Assembly: GCF_902635505.1 (NCBI RefSeq)
Contig: NC_045429.1
Coordinates: 132,056,804-132,120,803 of the forward strand
Origin: Sarcophilus harrisii
Taxonomy: Eukaryota; Chordata; Mammalia; Dasyuromorphia; Dasyuridae
Length of the DNA stretch: 64,000 nucleotides
Direction: 5' to 3'
A program made the position numbers and the translations under genes. The notes beneath the pieces were generated by a model. It saw only the letters and a program-made list of their open reading frames with translations. It did no database searches and was not told the origin of the DNA. This document shows, piece after piece, positions 50,870-61,610 of the stretch (the first letter of the stretch is position 1; every line of letters starts with the position of its first letter).

Positions 50870-51281
50870 CTTATTCGTGCCGCCCAAACGGAAATGGTTT
50901 AGGAGGAATTCCCAAAGGCGAACTGAAAAGGGGCGCCGGGAAAGGAAAAAGACCCCCGGCTTTTTCCATGACATAACTAACTAGTCCAGCCCCACTTCCT
51001 TTATTACTTTTCACTAGAAGGTCTCGGCTGAAGAAAACCATCCGACAGTAGGGGGCATTAAAGTCGCGACTCTTTCGCTAGAACGGGCGAGAGATAATCA
51101 GCCGACCACTTCCGGTTCGGCGCTCCCCGTGATTGGTCCCAGCTAGAGAGGCTTCCGGCGCCCTCCGGAAGGCCGCTGCCAGTCAGGACCAAGTTGCTTT
51201 CCGGAGCGCCCGCTGCGCTTTGCTGCGGTTTCTGGGCTTCCCCGCCGGTTCTCCCTCCGCCCGCCCGGTATCGCCGCCATC
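50870..51281 (+). promoter_or_regulatory. CpG island promoter region of the NCBP2 retrogene
   Basis: A CpG-dense block precedes and continues through the retrogene. Between about 51105 and 51180 are an ETS-type site (ACTTCCGGTT), a reversed CCAAT box (GATTGGT) and two more CTTCCGG/CCGGAAG cores. There is no TATA box. This layout is typical of a housekeeping promoter. Such sequence upstream of a retrocopy means either that the source mRNA started well upstream of the usual site and carried promoter sequence along, or that the copy landed by an existing CpG island. The start site is not determined. Confidence 0.65.
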
Positions 51282-51752
51282 ATGTCGGGGGGACTCCTGA
51301 GCGCGCTGCAGAGCGATTCCTACGTGGAGCTGGGCTGGTACCGCGACCAGCACTTCCGAGGGAAAATGGACGACCAAGAAAAGTTGTTAAAGAAAAGCTG
51401 CACTCTGTACGTGGGCAACCTGTCCTTTTACACCACGGAGGAGCAGATCTACGAACTCTTCAGCAAAAGCGGCGACATCAAGAAGATCATCATGGGCCTG
51501 GACAAAGTGAAGAAGACGGCGTGCGGCTTCTGCTTCGTGGAGTACTACTGCCGCGCCGACGCCGAAAACGCCATGCGCTACATCAACGGCACCCGCCTGG
51601 ACGACCGCATCATCCGCACGGACTGGGACGCGGGCTTCCGGGAAGGCCGGCAGTACGGGCGCGGGCGGTCCGGGGGCCAGGTGCGCGACGAGTACCGGCA
51701 GGACTATGATGCCGGGCGGGGGGGCTACGGGAAAATCGTGCAGAACCAGTGA
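51282..51752 (+). CDS. NCBP2: Intronless intact NCBP2 (CBP20) retrogene
   Basis: The ORF of 156 codons plus stop encodes the small subunit of the nuclear cap-binding complex, which with NCBP1/CBP80 binds the m7G cap of new RNA polymerase II transcripts and supports splicing, 3' processing and export. The protein starts [20 protein letters not shown]. One RRM (about residues 40-118) has RNP2 LYVGNL (42-47) and RNP1 CGFCFVEY (81-88). The known cap-binding residues are all present: Tyr20, Tyr43, Phe83, Phe85, Arg112, Asp114, Trp115, Asp116, Arg123, Arg127, Gln133 and Val134. The C-terminal Arg/Gly tail ends YGKIVQNQ. Length equals human NCBP2, with about 13 differences from the human protein as I remember it, clustered at residues 7-31. 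NCBP2 normally has introns, and this copy has none, so it is a retrocopy. It has no stop or frameshift, a good Kozak context (GCCATCATGT), very high GC at third positions and its own CpG island. This suggests an expressed retrogene rather than a fresh pseudogene. Human NCBP2L is an analogous X-linked retrogene; orthology is not shown. Confidence 0.93.
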   Translation: MSGGLLSALQSDSYVELGWYRDQHFRGKMDDQEKLLKKSCTLYVGNLSFYTTEEQIYELFSKSGDIKKIIMGLDKVKKTACGFCFVEYYCRADAENAMRYINGTRLDDRIIRTDWDAGFREGRQYGRGRSGGQVRDEYRQDYDAGRGGYGKIVQNQ

Positions 51753-51773
51753 GGCCGGGAAGCGCGCATTTAC

Positions 51774-51796
51774 AAAAAAAAAAAAAAAAAAAAAAA
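51774..51796 (+). repeat. A23 tract just after the NCBP2 retrogene stop
   Basis: A run of 23 A begins 21 bases after the TGA stop. It could be the retroposed poly(A) tail of a transcript with a very short 3' UTR, or an A-rich tract inside a longer 3' UTR. No AATAAA precedes it in the 21 bases after the stop, which argues against a standard tail. The following bases (CCCAACCAACCGAAAC) remain moderately CpG-bearing. Confidence 0.6.
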
Positions 51797-52272
51797 CCCA
51801 ACCAACCGAAACAAAGCAAAAAAACGGCAACAAACAAAAACTCGGGATTGTTGACAGATCCAGATAGTATCCGAACTTATCCCAAAACTCTCATTTATTT
51901 CCCTGCACTACGCAGCGGTTAAGCAGGAAACCTCCACATTCCCCGTGCTGAAAGATGATCAGGTGACAAAAGCGGAGAAAAGTGGCTTTGGATTCTTGAG
52001 GTCTTGCTGGTTGGGACTGAGCAGATCCCTATTTATTAATCCGGTCTAAGAGAATTAGAGAACGATCATGTTACTGTTCATTATTCACAAAGATTGTAGG
52101 GATCATATTTAGAAGAGCAGTTCTCATGCTGCTGTGAATTAGGGCCTTTTTTTTTTATTTCTAAGCTTTTTGAAGATGTTTCTTGTTTTCCAAGGTGATT
52201 TCTAACTCAAAGTTTTGAAAGATTATTGAGTAGTTTTTAAACAGTTCTGCCTCAGTTGTAGTTATTTGATTA

Positions 52273-52587
52273 AAAAAATTATATACCTGAGTAAGAACTC
52301 AAGTTCTGGTATCTTATAAAAAATTATATACCTAGGCGAGAACTCAAGTTCTGGTATCTTATAAAAAATTGTATACCTAGGCGAGAACTCAAGTTCTGGT
52401 ATCTTATAAAAAATTATATACCTAGGCGAGAACTCAAGTTTTGGTATCTTATAAAAAATTATATACCTAGGCAAGAACTCAAGTTTTGGTATCTTATAAA
52501 AAATTATATACCTAGGCGAGAACTCAAGTTTTGGTATCTTATAAAAAATTATATACCTAGGCAAGAACTCAAGTTCTGGTATCTTAT
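52273..52587 (+). repeat. 45-bp minisatellite, exactly seven units
   Basis: Seven head-to-tail 45-bp units start at 52273, 52318, 52363, 52408, 52453, 52498 and 52543. Each has AAAAAATTATATACCT, a short variable part, GAACTCAAGTTCTGGTATCTTAT. Units differ by a few substitutions (CTAGGCGAG or CTAGGCAAG; TTCTGG or TTTTGG). AACTCAAGTT sits near an imperfect inverted motif. Because 45 is divisible by 3, the minus strand stays open with a 15-residue period; this is not evidence of a gene. Confidence 0.95.
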
Positions 52588-53381
52588 TGGAAGATCAGGA
52601 TAGAAATGTGAAATAAGGATGTTGATGGTGATCATGTTATCTTCCTAAGAGAAAAAGGAAAAGGATTTATTTTGGAAAATTCCTAACTGACTTATTGGGG
52701 TGGAATGAGGTGAATTCAAGAGACATTCATTTTAACTTTGTAATTCTTATAAGTTGATGCAACAACTGTTACATTTATTTTTTTTTTAACCAGTATCATA
52801 AGAAAATGAGACAGGTTCAGAATAAAGCCTAAAAATCAAGGAAAATAAAACATGTGAAATAGCAAATGTCTCCTAATAGATGTGAAAATATCAGTTTCCT
52901 GGTCTAGTAGGATACAAATGATAAAGTCTTGTGTATCATCACTGGATTTCTCTTGTGTAACAAAAGTTGAGTTGTGATCTGAAATTTTTGCTGAATTACC
53001 CTAGTTAGAAAGATGTTTTATACAACTTAAAATTTCAAGGGATGAAAAGGCAATTTAAATACTGTTTTTTAACTGCTGACAGTTTTAGATATTTTTCCTG
53101 AAAAAATGTATTTAAGCATATAGATAGGACAAGAGAGGTTTGAGCTAATTGCCTTAACTCCAGAAAAATTAGAAAGTGGATTGAAAAGCTGATTCAGTAC
53201 AGTTGATTTCTTAAAAACTTAGGTGATTTTCAGATTGTCAATTTAAAAACAATCAGTGTGGAAAAGTCAAGAAGGGCTAAAGCCGATAATCAGTAAGTAT
53301 AAGCTGCTCTTTTTCAGTAGTCTGTAGCATAGTATAATTGGGAATAAAACTCTTTAGTGTGAACTTTTCTTTTGAATGTTT

Positions 53382-53387
53382 AATAAA
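53382..53387 (+). terminator. Candidate distal polyadenylation signal for the NCBP2 retrogene
   Basis: AATAAA at 53382 (another at 53343) is followed 15-50 bases later by a GT-rich stretch (GTGGTTGTCTTGATGTGT), the arrangement of a working cleavage site. Use of this site would give a 3' UTR of about 1.65 kb, which would include the 45-bp minisatellite. No poly(A) run follows it. This is inference from motifs only. Confidence 0.35.
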
Positions 53388-53399
53388 AGTGATTAGTTG

Positions 53400-54410
53400 A
53401 GTTTTAAGTGGTTGTCTTGATGTGTATCTTTTCAGTTAACTCCTAATTTGTAGGAGGGCATTTGGTTTGAACCACATCCAAGTCTTAAACTCCTTCTGCC
53501 TATCCCCTTCCTTTTTAACAGTTTGGGAATTGCATAATGAACAAGATCCTAGAAGGGGAAAAAAGTTACTCTCTGAGGTGGGGAAAGGGAAGAGCATGCT
53601 TTTGTGGAAAAAAGATGCAAAGAGCATGAGATACAATAATATAAAAAGCAAAAGATAAAGCCTATACTCAAGAATAACTAATGCAACAAGTTAAATATAA
53701 TATAGGAGGAAAAAAAAATATTTAATGAAATAGGGTATGTCTAAACAGACTTGATGAAAAGATCAGACTTTGTAATACTAACATGGGAGTAAAAAGATAA
53801 ATACAGGTGAGCAAATTAGAAGTTTTTCAAAGGTTGAAGTGTCTTGCATTCTATTATGGGAAGGTGAGGACCTTAAGAAGTGTAAAGTTATCTGAGATCT
53901 TAAGAGATTGTCAACTAAGCTGGGTGACCTGGGAGTAGGTGTTAAGTTTTGAAAGGAAAGAGAATGGAGGAGATACACTAGAAGTAAAGAAAAGAATCAC
54001 CTAATGGGGGAGGAGGCCAGGGAAGATGTAATGGGGGACCAGACATCAGTTAGATCTTAAATTTTGATTTAATTTGGTCCAAGGAGCAACAATTTTTGCT
54101 GTAGAAATAGCTCACCAGGAAAAGGGGAGAGGAGAAAGTAAAGGATGAGGAAGAGATAGTTCTAAGGAGGAATTATTCATAAGAAAAATAAAACTTTAAG
54201 TTCTGAACAGGAATCATGAACTAAGATTTAAAAGGAAAGAAAGAAAAAGGGTGAGAATTGGATTAGGATTTGGGTAAAGGAAAGAAAACTGAAAGCTGTA
54301 TCAATTTTAGAACATTGTCAGTACACTGCTCATCCAAGCCCATCTTCTATGTAAAGAGAGGGCAAGGAACAAAGAAGGAAAAGAATAAATTTGAGGGAAA
54401 TGCCCAAAAA
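53400..54410. other. Purine-rich intergenic stretch
   Basis: A- and G-rich sequence without a recognisable gene. It leads into an L1 ORF2 fragment and may contain more of that L1, too diverged to call. Confidence 0.4.
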
Positions 54411-54414
54411 TCAT

Positions 54415-54830
54415 AACTAAAAGTGAATGAGATGAACTTTCCCATAAAACAGAAGATGATAGAATGGATCAGAAAACAGGATCTAACAAAATGTTTATTA
54501 GAAACATTTGAAACAAAGCTATATAGACTTAAAAGGAATGGCTGGAGCAAATGTATTTTCATAATTTGAACTCAAAAAAGCAAGGTAACAATCTCATAAG
54601 AGTAAATGCAAACAAGGAAACTGCCATTTGGCTGAAAGATACTGTGGACAATCTTAATAGTTGTTATGTATACGCTAAAGTGGCTTAATATCTAAAGACT
54701 TTTGAGTTAATTGAGTTAAAGAGGGAAAGGGATACCAAGAGTATAAAAGTGCTGAATGTTACCCCTTTTAGAGCTAGAAAAATTAAAATAAATAAAGCAC
54801 CTAAAGAAACTTAAATGAGTTAAAAAATAC
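54415..54830 (+). mobile_element. L1 ORF2 endonuclease-domain fragment, degraded
   Basis: Translation gives MIEWIRKQDLTKCLLETFET, then RLKRNGWSKCIF, matching the start of the L1 ORF2 endonuclease (W-I-K-x-Q-D-P, C-x-Q-E-T-H, R-L-K-x-K-G-W). The catalytic QETH is changed to LETF here and many stops follow, so it is dead and old. No L1 3' end is attached. Confidence 0.75.
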
Positions 54831-55399
54831 AATTTCTAACTGGCAATTTTTGAATGGTAACAAAAGAATTTGTGGAAGTATGCGATTTTTCCCCCCTTTT
54901 ATCTGTTCCATTGATAAATTTCTCTTTTTAACCAACATCAAATGATTTTGATGATCAATGCTTTATAATGTATTTTGAGGGCTAGAGGTGCTATTCCACT
55001 TTATTCTTACATTTTTTTAGTTATTTCCCTTGAAAATTTTCCCAAAGAAAATTTTGAGAATTTTTTGTTAAATTTTTCTAATTCTGTAAAGTATTCCTTT
55101 GGTAGTTTGATTGTTATAATACTACTTTGTAAATTAATTTAGATAGTATTATCATTGTTATACTGGTCTGGCTCAGCTACAAGCAATGCATATTTCTCTA
55201 GCTATTTTAAGTTACTTAGTATTTTGTAATTTAATCTATATAGTTACTGAATGTGCTTGGGATGAATTGATATTTTAATTGAATTATTGAATTGACTTCT
55301 AGGCACTTTATTCTTTTTTAAGTTAAAAAATTTAAATAATTTTTAACAATTTCTTTGAGAATCAGCTTCTCTTCCTTTTGCCTCTCTAGAATTCATTGA

Positions 55400-56245
55400 G
55401 AAAGGTAAGTAATGATATCTATTATTCATGTGAAGTCATGTATTTTGCATACAAAATGCATTTCTATATTAGTCATGTTGCAAAAAAAAAAAAAAAGACA
55501 AAAAAAGTGGAAAAACAATATTCTTCAACTGCATTTATAGTTCATCAGTTCTTTCTCTGGTGGTGGATAACATTTTTCATCATGAGTCCTTTGGAATTAT
55601 CTTAGATCATTATATTGTGCAGAGTAGCTAAGTCACAGTTTTGATGATCTTTACAAGATTGCTGTTACTTGTACAATGTTCTGGTTCTGCTCACTTCACT
55701 TGTCTTCATATTCCTTATCATTTCGTATAGCACAATAATATTCTATCACAATTCTATGCCATAACTTACTCAGTTATCCTCTGAAGGGCATCCCATCAGT
55801 TTCCAATTCTTTTCTATACCAAAAAAGCTGCTACAGATATTTTTGTGTATGTCTTTTCTCCTTTTTCTTTGATCTCTGAAATATAGACCTAGTGTTGGTT
55901 CAAATGGTATAGATCCAAGTTGTTCTCCAGAATGGCTTAGATCAGTTCACAACTCCACAGTACATTAGTGTCCCTCCTTTTTCACATCTCCAGTATTTGT
56001 CATTTTCCTTTTCTGTCATGTTAGCCAACCTAGTAAGTGGAATCTTGAGAGTTGTTTTAATTTTTGTTTCTATTATTACCAATGATTTAGAGCATTTTTC
56101 ACATGACTATTGATGGCTTTGATTTTTTTTTCTTCCAGAAACTGGCAGGCACCTTATTCTTCAATTTTTCTATTGGCTTTAACAGATAGACTTCAACGTG
56201 AACCCCTTAGTCAATGTGCAACGTGAACCCCTTAGTCAATGTAAG
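55400..56245 (-). mobile_element. L1 3' end, reverse, old
   Basis: TGTTCTGGTTCTGCTCACTT, AAGGGCATCCCATCAGTTTC, AAGTTGTTCTCCAGAATGGC and ATTTAGAGCATTTTTCACAT follow the reverse L1 ORF2 end seen at 25.8 kb, with many substitutions. The target duplication is not recognisable. Confidence 0.8.
56194..56242 (+). repeat. 25-bp tandem duplication
   Basis: Two exact 24-bp copies (AACGTGAACCCCTTAGTCAA core) with one G between, at the edge of the old L1. Confidence 0.95.
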
Positions 56246-56249
56246 GTTT

Positions 56250-58075
56250 ATTGGATAATATTTTTATTTCAGTTTGCAGTAGTCCAATAGGAATTTTTGC
56301 AGGAGTCTGATAGGCCATCTTCCTAAGAGACCTCATGGAGACCTCAGTTAGGAAATAATGCCCTAGATTGCTCCTAATTTGTTTGGTAATATGTGACTAA
56401 TAAGAGCATTACTCTTGGAGCTTTAGTTAATCTAAGACTTTGGATCAAAGTCACCAAGCTAGGGTTTATTATATAATTTTGATATGCATAGAGAGACTAG
56501 AATTAGGGTGGTTGTATCACTTTCTCAAAGCTCTGGCAGGTAAAAGTAGAACATAAGGCTTTAAGTCATGCTTAACATAATTATAGCACAAATATTGTTT
56601 TGATTAGAGCCTCTTATGGACAGAATTTTCTTTTACAAAACCATGTCACACAAGTTCAGGCTCAAGCTAAGAAATCTAGGAAAACATTCTGGGTTCCAGA
56701 ATTTATAAAACTGCTCAGTACCAGATTGCCTAACATCATCAAAAACTGATTCTATATCTCTGTCCAATTCATATTCAAGAATAGCGAAAACTGTGGGAGA
56801 GGTTCATAACCCATCTAAGACATCAGATGAACAGTGTTATCAGTAACTATTAATTATAATGCACTCAGACTCAACTGTTCTAAAAAAGGTAAAATGTGAT
56901 TCTTGAGAAATATCCCATATTTGAAAGGCAATAGAAGTGAAATGACTGCTCAGGTACTTCTCATCTGTGAAAATTCTTTTTTTTTTCCAGACTTAACTTC
57001 AAAGCAGTTTTTATCTAATAATATAAAATGAACAATCCTTATCCATTGCCAATGCAATGTGTTCTCACTGCAACCAATTTCTCTGAACTATTTTTTCCTA
57101 TTACTTATAATTCTAGTCTTTCCTCTCTCATATCAGAAAGAATTCTCCCTTCCAATGATATTTGCTTGGCAACAATAGTATTTATTATACAGAGAACTGT
57201 ACTGGCTTTGTCAAAAGTTTCCACATCTATTCTGGGGAAGGAATAGTCTAATCCCTGACCTGAAGCTGGTAGAATTCTAGAAGCTCCCCTAGCTGAGGTC
57301 TCCCTGCTCAGTTATTTTTGGGTTCCTTTTTCCTCTTGATGCTTCTAGAAACCTTGCTATTACTATTCAGTCCCCCCCTAATAACCTTGAAGTAATGCGG
57401 CAACCAAGAAGTGGAATGAAATTAAGTGCCCTTGAAAGGAGATAAAAGGCTGCTTTGGCTTCCCCAGGTTGGGCACTGAAAAAAGATTTAATAATATCTT
57501 CTATGTTTCTCTATTTGTTGGCATCCTACAGCCAGGACACCTCTGGAACACTGAGTGCATGAAAAATTTCCAAAGTGCATGAAAAACTTCCAAATTTGCC
57601 TTCGAAGCTCATCCTAGGGAGAAAAAGCATAGTATCATAATTAGAGTACAGTAGTACTCTACTGTAGAGTAGATTTGGGTTTACATGTTACACATACTAA
57701 GTGTATGTGTGTAAGAAGTGTAAGAAGTGTAAGTGTGTAAGAAGTGTAAGAAGAAAGATTTGGGTTTACATGTTACACATACTAAGTACTAGTTACGGAA
57801 TTATAAGCAAGTCACAACTATTCTGAGTCTCCTTTTCCTCATCTGTAAAATGGAAAATGTACTCCCTACCTCACAGGGTAATTTTGAGGAGAGTACTCTA
57901 TAAATTTGTGTTATTATTTTCCCTATTCTCACCCACTCTCTCCTCTCCTCCTTTTATATGGAAAAAGAGTGCAAGTTTCTTTAGAACATGGACTATTTCA
58001 TTTCTGTCTTTGAATTTCTTGCATCTAGTATAGTCTCTTGCACATGGTATGTGCTTTTGTAATATTTTGTGACTA
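56250..58075. other. Intergenic stretch, MIR and L2 fragments
   Basis: Nothing coding. A MIR-type SINE lies at about 57785-57920 (TCCTCATCTGTAAAATGGAA) and an L2-like tail at about 57965-58060 (AGTTTCTTTAGAACATGGAC). 56.3-57.6 kb has no element I can name. Confidence 0.45.
57671..57787 (+). repeat. 32-bp exact repeat flanking a GTAAGAAGT satellite
   Basis: AGATTTGGGTTTACATGTTA and the next 12 bases occur identically at 57671-57702 and 57756-57787. Between them is a run of GTAAGAAGT/GTAAGTGT units. Confidence 0.95.
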
Positions 58076-58079
58076 ATTC

Positions 58080-58450
58080 AAAACACTTTGTTTAGCCATT
58101 TTCCTATCAATAGATACTCATTTTGTTTCCAATTCATTATCACCACAAAAATGCTATGAATATTTTAGTAAATATCAAACCTTTCTTTTTGACTCCTTTG
58201 AAGTAGTGGAAGCTCTGAATCAAAAAGTATGAATGATTTAATTACCTTTTGTTGTAATTCCAAGTTTGGTTTTTTTAAGCAGATTAATAGCTCTACCAAC
58301 AATATGCCTATCTTCTGGCTCCTTCAGCATTATTTCCTATTTTTTATATTAGCCAATTTTTTTTGTGATGGATGAAAACTCAAAATTGTTCTAATTTGTA
58401 TTTCTCTTATCAGTTATTTGGATCTGTCTTTCACATTGTCAGGTTTTGAT
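58080..58450 (-). mobile_element. L1 ORF2 end fragment, reverse, old
   Basis: TTTTGTTTCCAATTCATTAT, GAAGCTCTGAATCAAAAAGT and TTTGTATTTCTCTTATCAGT are the reverse L1 ORF2 C-terminal landmarks, more diverged than at 55.4 kb. Confidence 0.65.
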
Positions 58451-58639
58451 GGAGACTACACCTGCAAATTCATTAATTTTTAGGAACTCCTGATGAGCAA
58501 ATTCCCCCTCTTAGTACACATGAACACCTGCTTTGCATCTTATAATATTTTGAAAGTTGTCTGAAACACTGAAAAGTTGGTCCCACAGTCTGTAGCAGCC
58601 AAGTTTATCTGGAAATGATTGTGATAAAAATAAAAATTG

Positions 58640-60228
58640 TTAATATAATTTTATTTTTACACATACAATACACATTATCCTAACCATCCCTGATAACACT
58701 TTGCTTTAATTCAGCTCCATAATCTCCTCCCTCCACCTAAGGATCCCTTCCTTATCCTTTGCTTCCCATTCTCCCATCCTTCTCCCCTGGTTTCTTGATA
58801 GATTTTGGAGAGTGCTGTACCCTTCATGGTATATATGTAGTGTCTATTAAACTCATTCCCAATATGAATAGGTTTTCAGAACTATGAGCCCTCCTACTCC
58901 TCTAATGCCTATGTGTCTATTCTTCTTTGCATCTCATTTGTATAACATGATTACTATTTTTACCTTAACTCTGCCAATCTTTCTTTTGAGCTACCCTATT
59001 GCTGATGTGAGTCTTAAACATATAGTACATATTCCCCATATTTAAAAAAATTGTTTAAACATATTTAAACAATTTATCCATGTTGAGTTCCTTGAAATTG
59101 ATTTGTGTGATATTGGCTCTTATATGTTAAATTTTCTGATAAGTTCGGCTTTGATTGATAGAAAGTCCTGAAAATCTGCAAGTTCAATGAATGCCCATTT
59201 TTTGTCATTCAAAATTATAAATAACTTTTATTTTTGGCCACCGGCCTAGTTTTTTTGATTGTCAATAGATTTGATTCCAGGACCTGCAGTCTTTTATTGT
59301 AGCTGCTGATAAATCCTGTACAATTCCAATTGTAGATCCAGCATATTTCAATTATTTTTTTCTTGTTTTCCACAAAGGATCTCTTTGAGGTGGTGATTAG
59401 TGAATTTTTTTCTATTTCTACTTTTCCCTCATGTTCTAGCACTTCAGGGACAATTTTCTTGGATTATTTCCTACATTATTGTGTCAAGGTTCCCTTTTTG
59501 GTCACAATTTTCAGGCAGTCCAATTCTTATATTTTCTTTTCTTGATCCATTCTCTAAATCTGTCATTTTTCTTATAAGATGTTTTACATTCTGTTCCATT
59601 TTCTCGTTCTTTATAATCTGTGGGGTTCTTTCTTTTTTGCCGGTTCCTTTTTTTTTTTTTTTTTTTTTTTAAGTATAAGCCCTCAAGTTGTGGGGTAGGA
59701 GGATGGTGCTTCTGTCTTCCTTTCAGCTCTCTTCTCTAAGAACCCCCAAACCAAGAGCTCCACCTTCATGCAAGTGCCCACAATCAGCAGTGTCCTTGCC
59801 CCACTGCTTCTGTACTCACTGGGTGCTGGTTCCTTCTTATTCATGGACCTCCCCAGTAGCTCAGCTTGGCCTGGTGTTCCCCATCAGCTGAGATTCCCTC
59901 AGTCTTCTGGGTCTGAAATCGCGCTGTCTGCGAGGTCTGGTTCCTGCTAAGGCTCCAGCCACACACAACTAGCCTCAGAGCTCCCCATTCTGTGTTTCAG
60001 CAGAACTAGACTAGAGGTGTTTGCACTTCACATGGGTTAATCCCAGCCTGGGGTCTGTCTTCATATCTTGTTGGGTTGTACCAGTAGGACCCCTGTTCTG
60101 TCCCATATCTTCTTGATTTTTCACCGGTCTATGTTTGCTCTGAAGCACAGGTTTTTTTTTTTATTTGTGGGGGAAGTTGGGAGAACTTGAAATTTACCAA
60201 CCTACTGCACCATCTTCCCAGAAATCCT
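58640..60228 (-). mobile_element. HAL1-like half-L1 (5' UTR, ORF1, 3' end; no ORF2)
   Basis: Read on the minus strand: 5' end GATTTCTGGGAAGATGGTGC, as in L1/HAL1 leaders; a leader with a long A run (59651-59671 on plus as T); ORF1-like sequence with LENGSRKENIRI-GLPE, the start of the L1 ORF1 RRM (human LENRSRRNNIRIIGIPE type); then about 0.5 kb of 3' sequence ending in AATAAAATT. No reverse transcriptase lies between. That structure is the HAL1 plan. Stops and indels are frequent, so it is dead. The long A run leaves open the possibility of two adjacent insertions. Confidence 0.6.
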
Positions 60229-60237
60229 CTCAATATG

Positions 60238-60300
60238 GAAGGAAGGAAGGGAGGGAGGGAGGGAAGAAGAGAAGGAAGAGAAAGGAAGGAAAGGTAAGTC
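60238..60300 (+). repeat. (GGAA)n-type purine tract
   Basis: GGAAGGAAGGAAGGGAGGGA and further GGAA/AGAA units follow the HAL1-like element's 5' end. Confidence 0.9.
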
Positions 60301-60465
60301 GGAAAACTGCAAGAAGAAGAGAAGAAGCTATACTACTCAATAAATATATTTTGAACTTTAAAAGTCATGAACATTTGCTAGTCTTTGATCATAACCCTTA
60401 GATTTAAAAGTACCAAATTGCAAACTCATTATTATCCTTGGTATCTAGCTTGAAGGGTGGGACTT

Positions 60466-60625
60466 ATCAAAGCACTTCCTAGAACACAGGCTTATTGAAA
60501 ATTACATGGAGCTTCAATCTCAATCCTTTGAAAAGCAGTACTCAGCTACTGAAAGAGATGACAACTATTCAAATAGAACTAGTCACCTGCTACTGTTTTT
60601 AACTATTCGATCCAGCAATATAAAG
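60466..60625 (+). repeat. Local duplication, source block 1
   Basis: 160 bp from ATCAAAGCACTTCCTAGAAC to GATCCAGCAATATAAAG recur at 61407-61566 with 3 substitutions (98%). Confidence 0.97.
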
Positions 60626-61406
60626 GGAAGGAGCTCAGCTCAGAAAGTCTGCACTATTCTGGGACTTTTCTAATTCTTTCCTCTATGACATACAAAAGGG
60701 ACCTTCTCTTCTCCTTTTCCTCTCTTCAGCTTCTTTTGTCTATCTTTTTTGGTACTTGTATCCCTAATGCCTGGTATATTGTAAAGGCTTATTAAATATG
60801 GATTGATAGATGTGTCAGAGGTAGTCCTTGAATCCAGGTTCTCCAGGATTGATTCTCCATTCACAATACCACACTGTCTCACTGTTTACTTACTGCCGCT
60901 TGTTAATTGTTTACAATTATTCTTTTGAGAACTGTTTATTCGTATTTTTAAATACATCTGGGGGGGGGGGGTGGTAACCTCATTCATCATTCTGCATGCT
61001 CAGGGATACATTTTTTTTTTCTATTAACTTTTTTTTCTTAATCTCATCATTTGAAATATCCATCCCACTACAAGCATTATTGGGAGAAAAGAAATTCATC
61101 AACTGTATTCAGATATACTTACTATGTCCAGTTCACATCTAAACAAAAAGACAATAAAATGATTCCAAATATAATTGTACTTACTTAAGTCTACTGGAGG
61201 AATTGTAGGAAAAAAGTACTCTGAGTCTTTCACTTAAATCCTGGAGGCTAATTAGATCTCAATGTTTGATGGTACCGAGTCAGAATGGTATGGAGACAGA
61301 ATGAACCTCTTAGGTTTATGTAGGTTCAAAGCCCAGATGCAGTGGTGGAAAGGATTGTATAGGTCTCTAATAATGATAGTAGCATTTATTTGATAGCATT
61401 CACCTC

Positions 61407-61610
61407 ATCAAAGCACTTCCTAGAACACAGGCTTATTGAAAATTACCTGGAGCTTCAATCTCAATCCTTTGAAAAGCAGTACTTAGCTACTGAAAGAGAT
61501 GACAACTATTCAAATGGAACTAGTCACCTGCTACTGTTTTTAACTATTCGATCCAGCAATATAAAGACCCCTGCACAGGGTTTTCCTTCATTTCTTATTA
61601 ATCTCAATAA
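61407..61610 (+). repeat. Chimeric local duplicate
   Basis: 61407-61566 copies 60466-60625. After 4 bp (ACCC) the next 40 bp (61571-61610) are identical to 62624-62663 (CTGCACAGGGTTTTCCTTCA...). One segment thus joins sequences from two places 2 kb apart. Confidence 0.95.

Noticed and set aside
52262-52564. 100-residue repetitive protein on the minus strand
   Set aside because: A by-product of a 45-bp period divisible by three.
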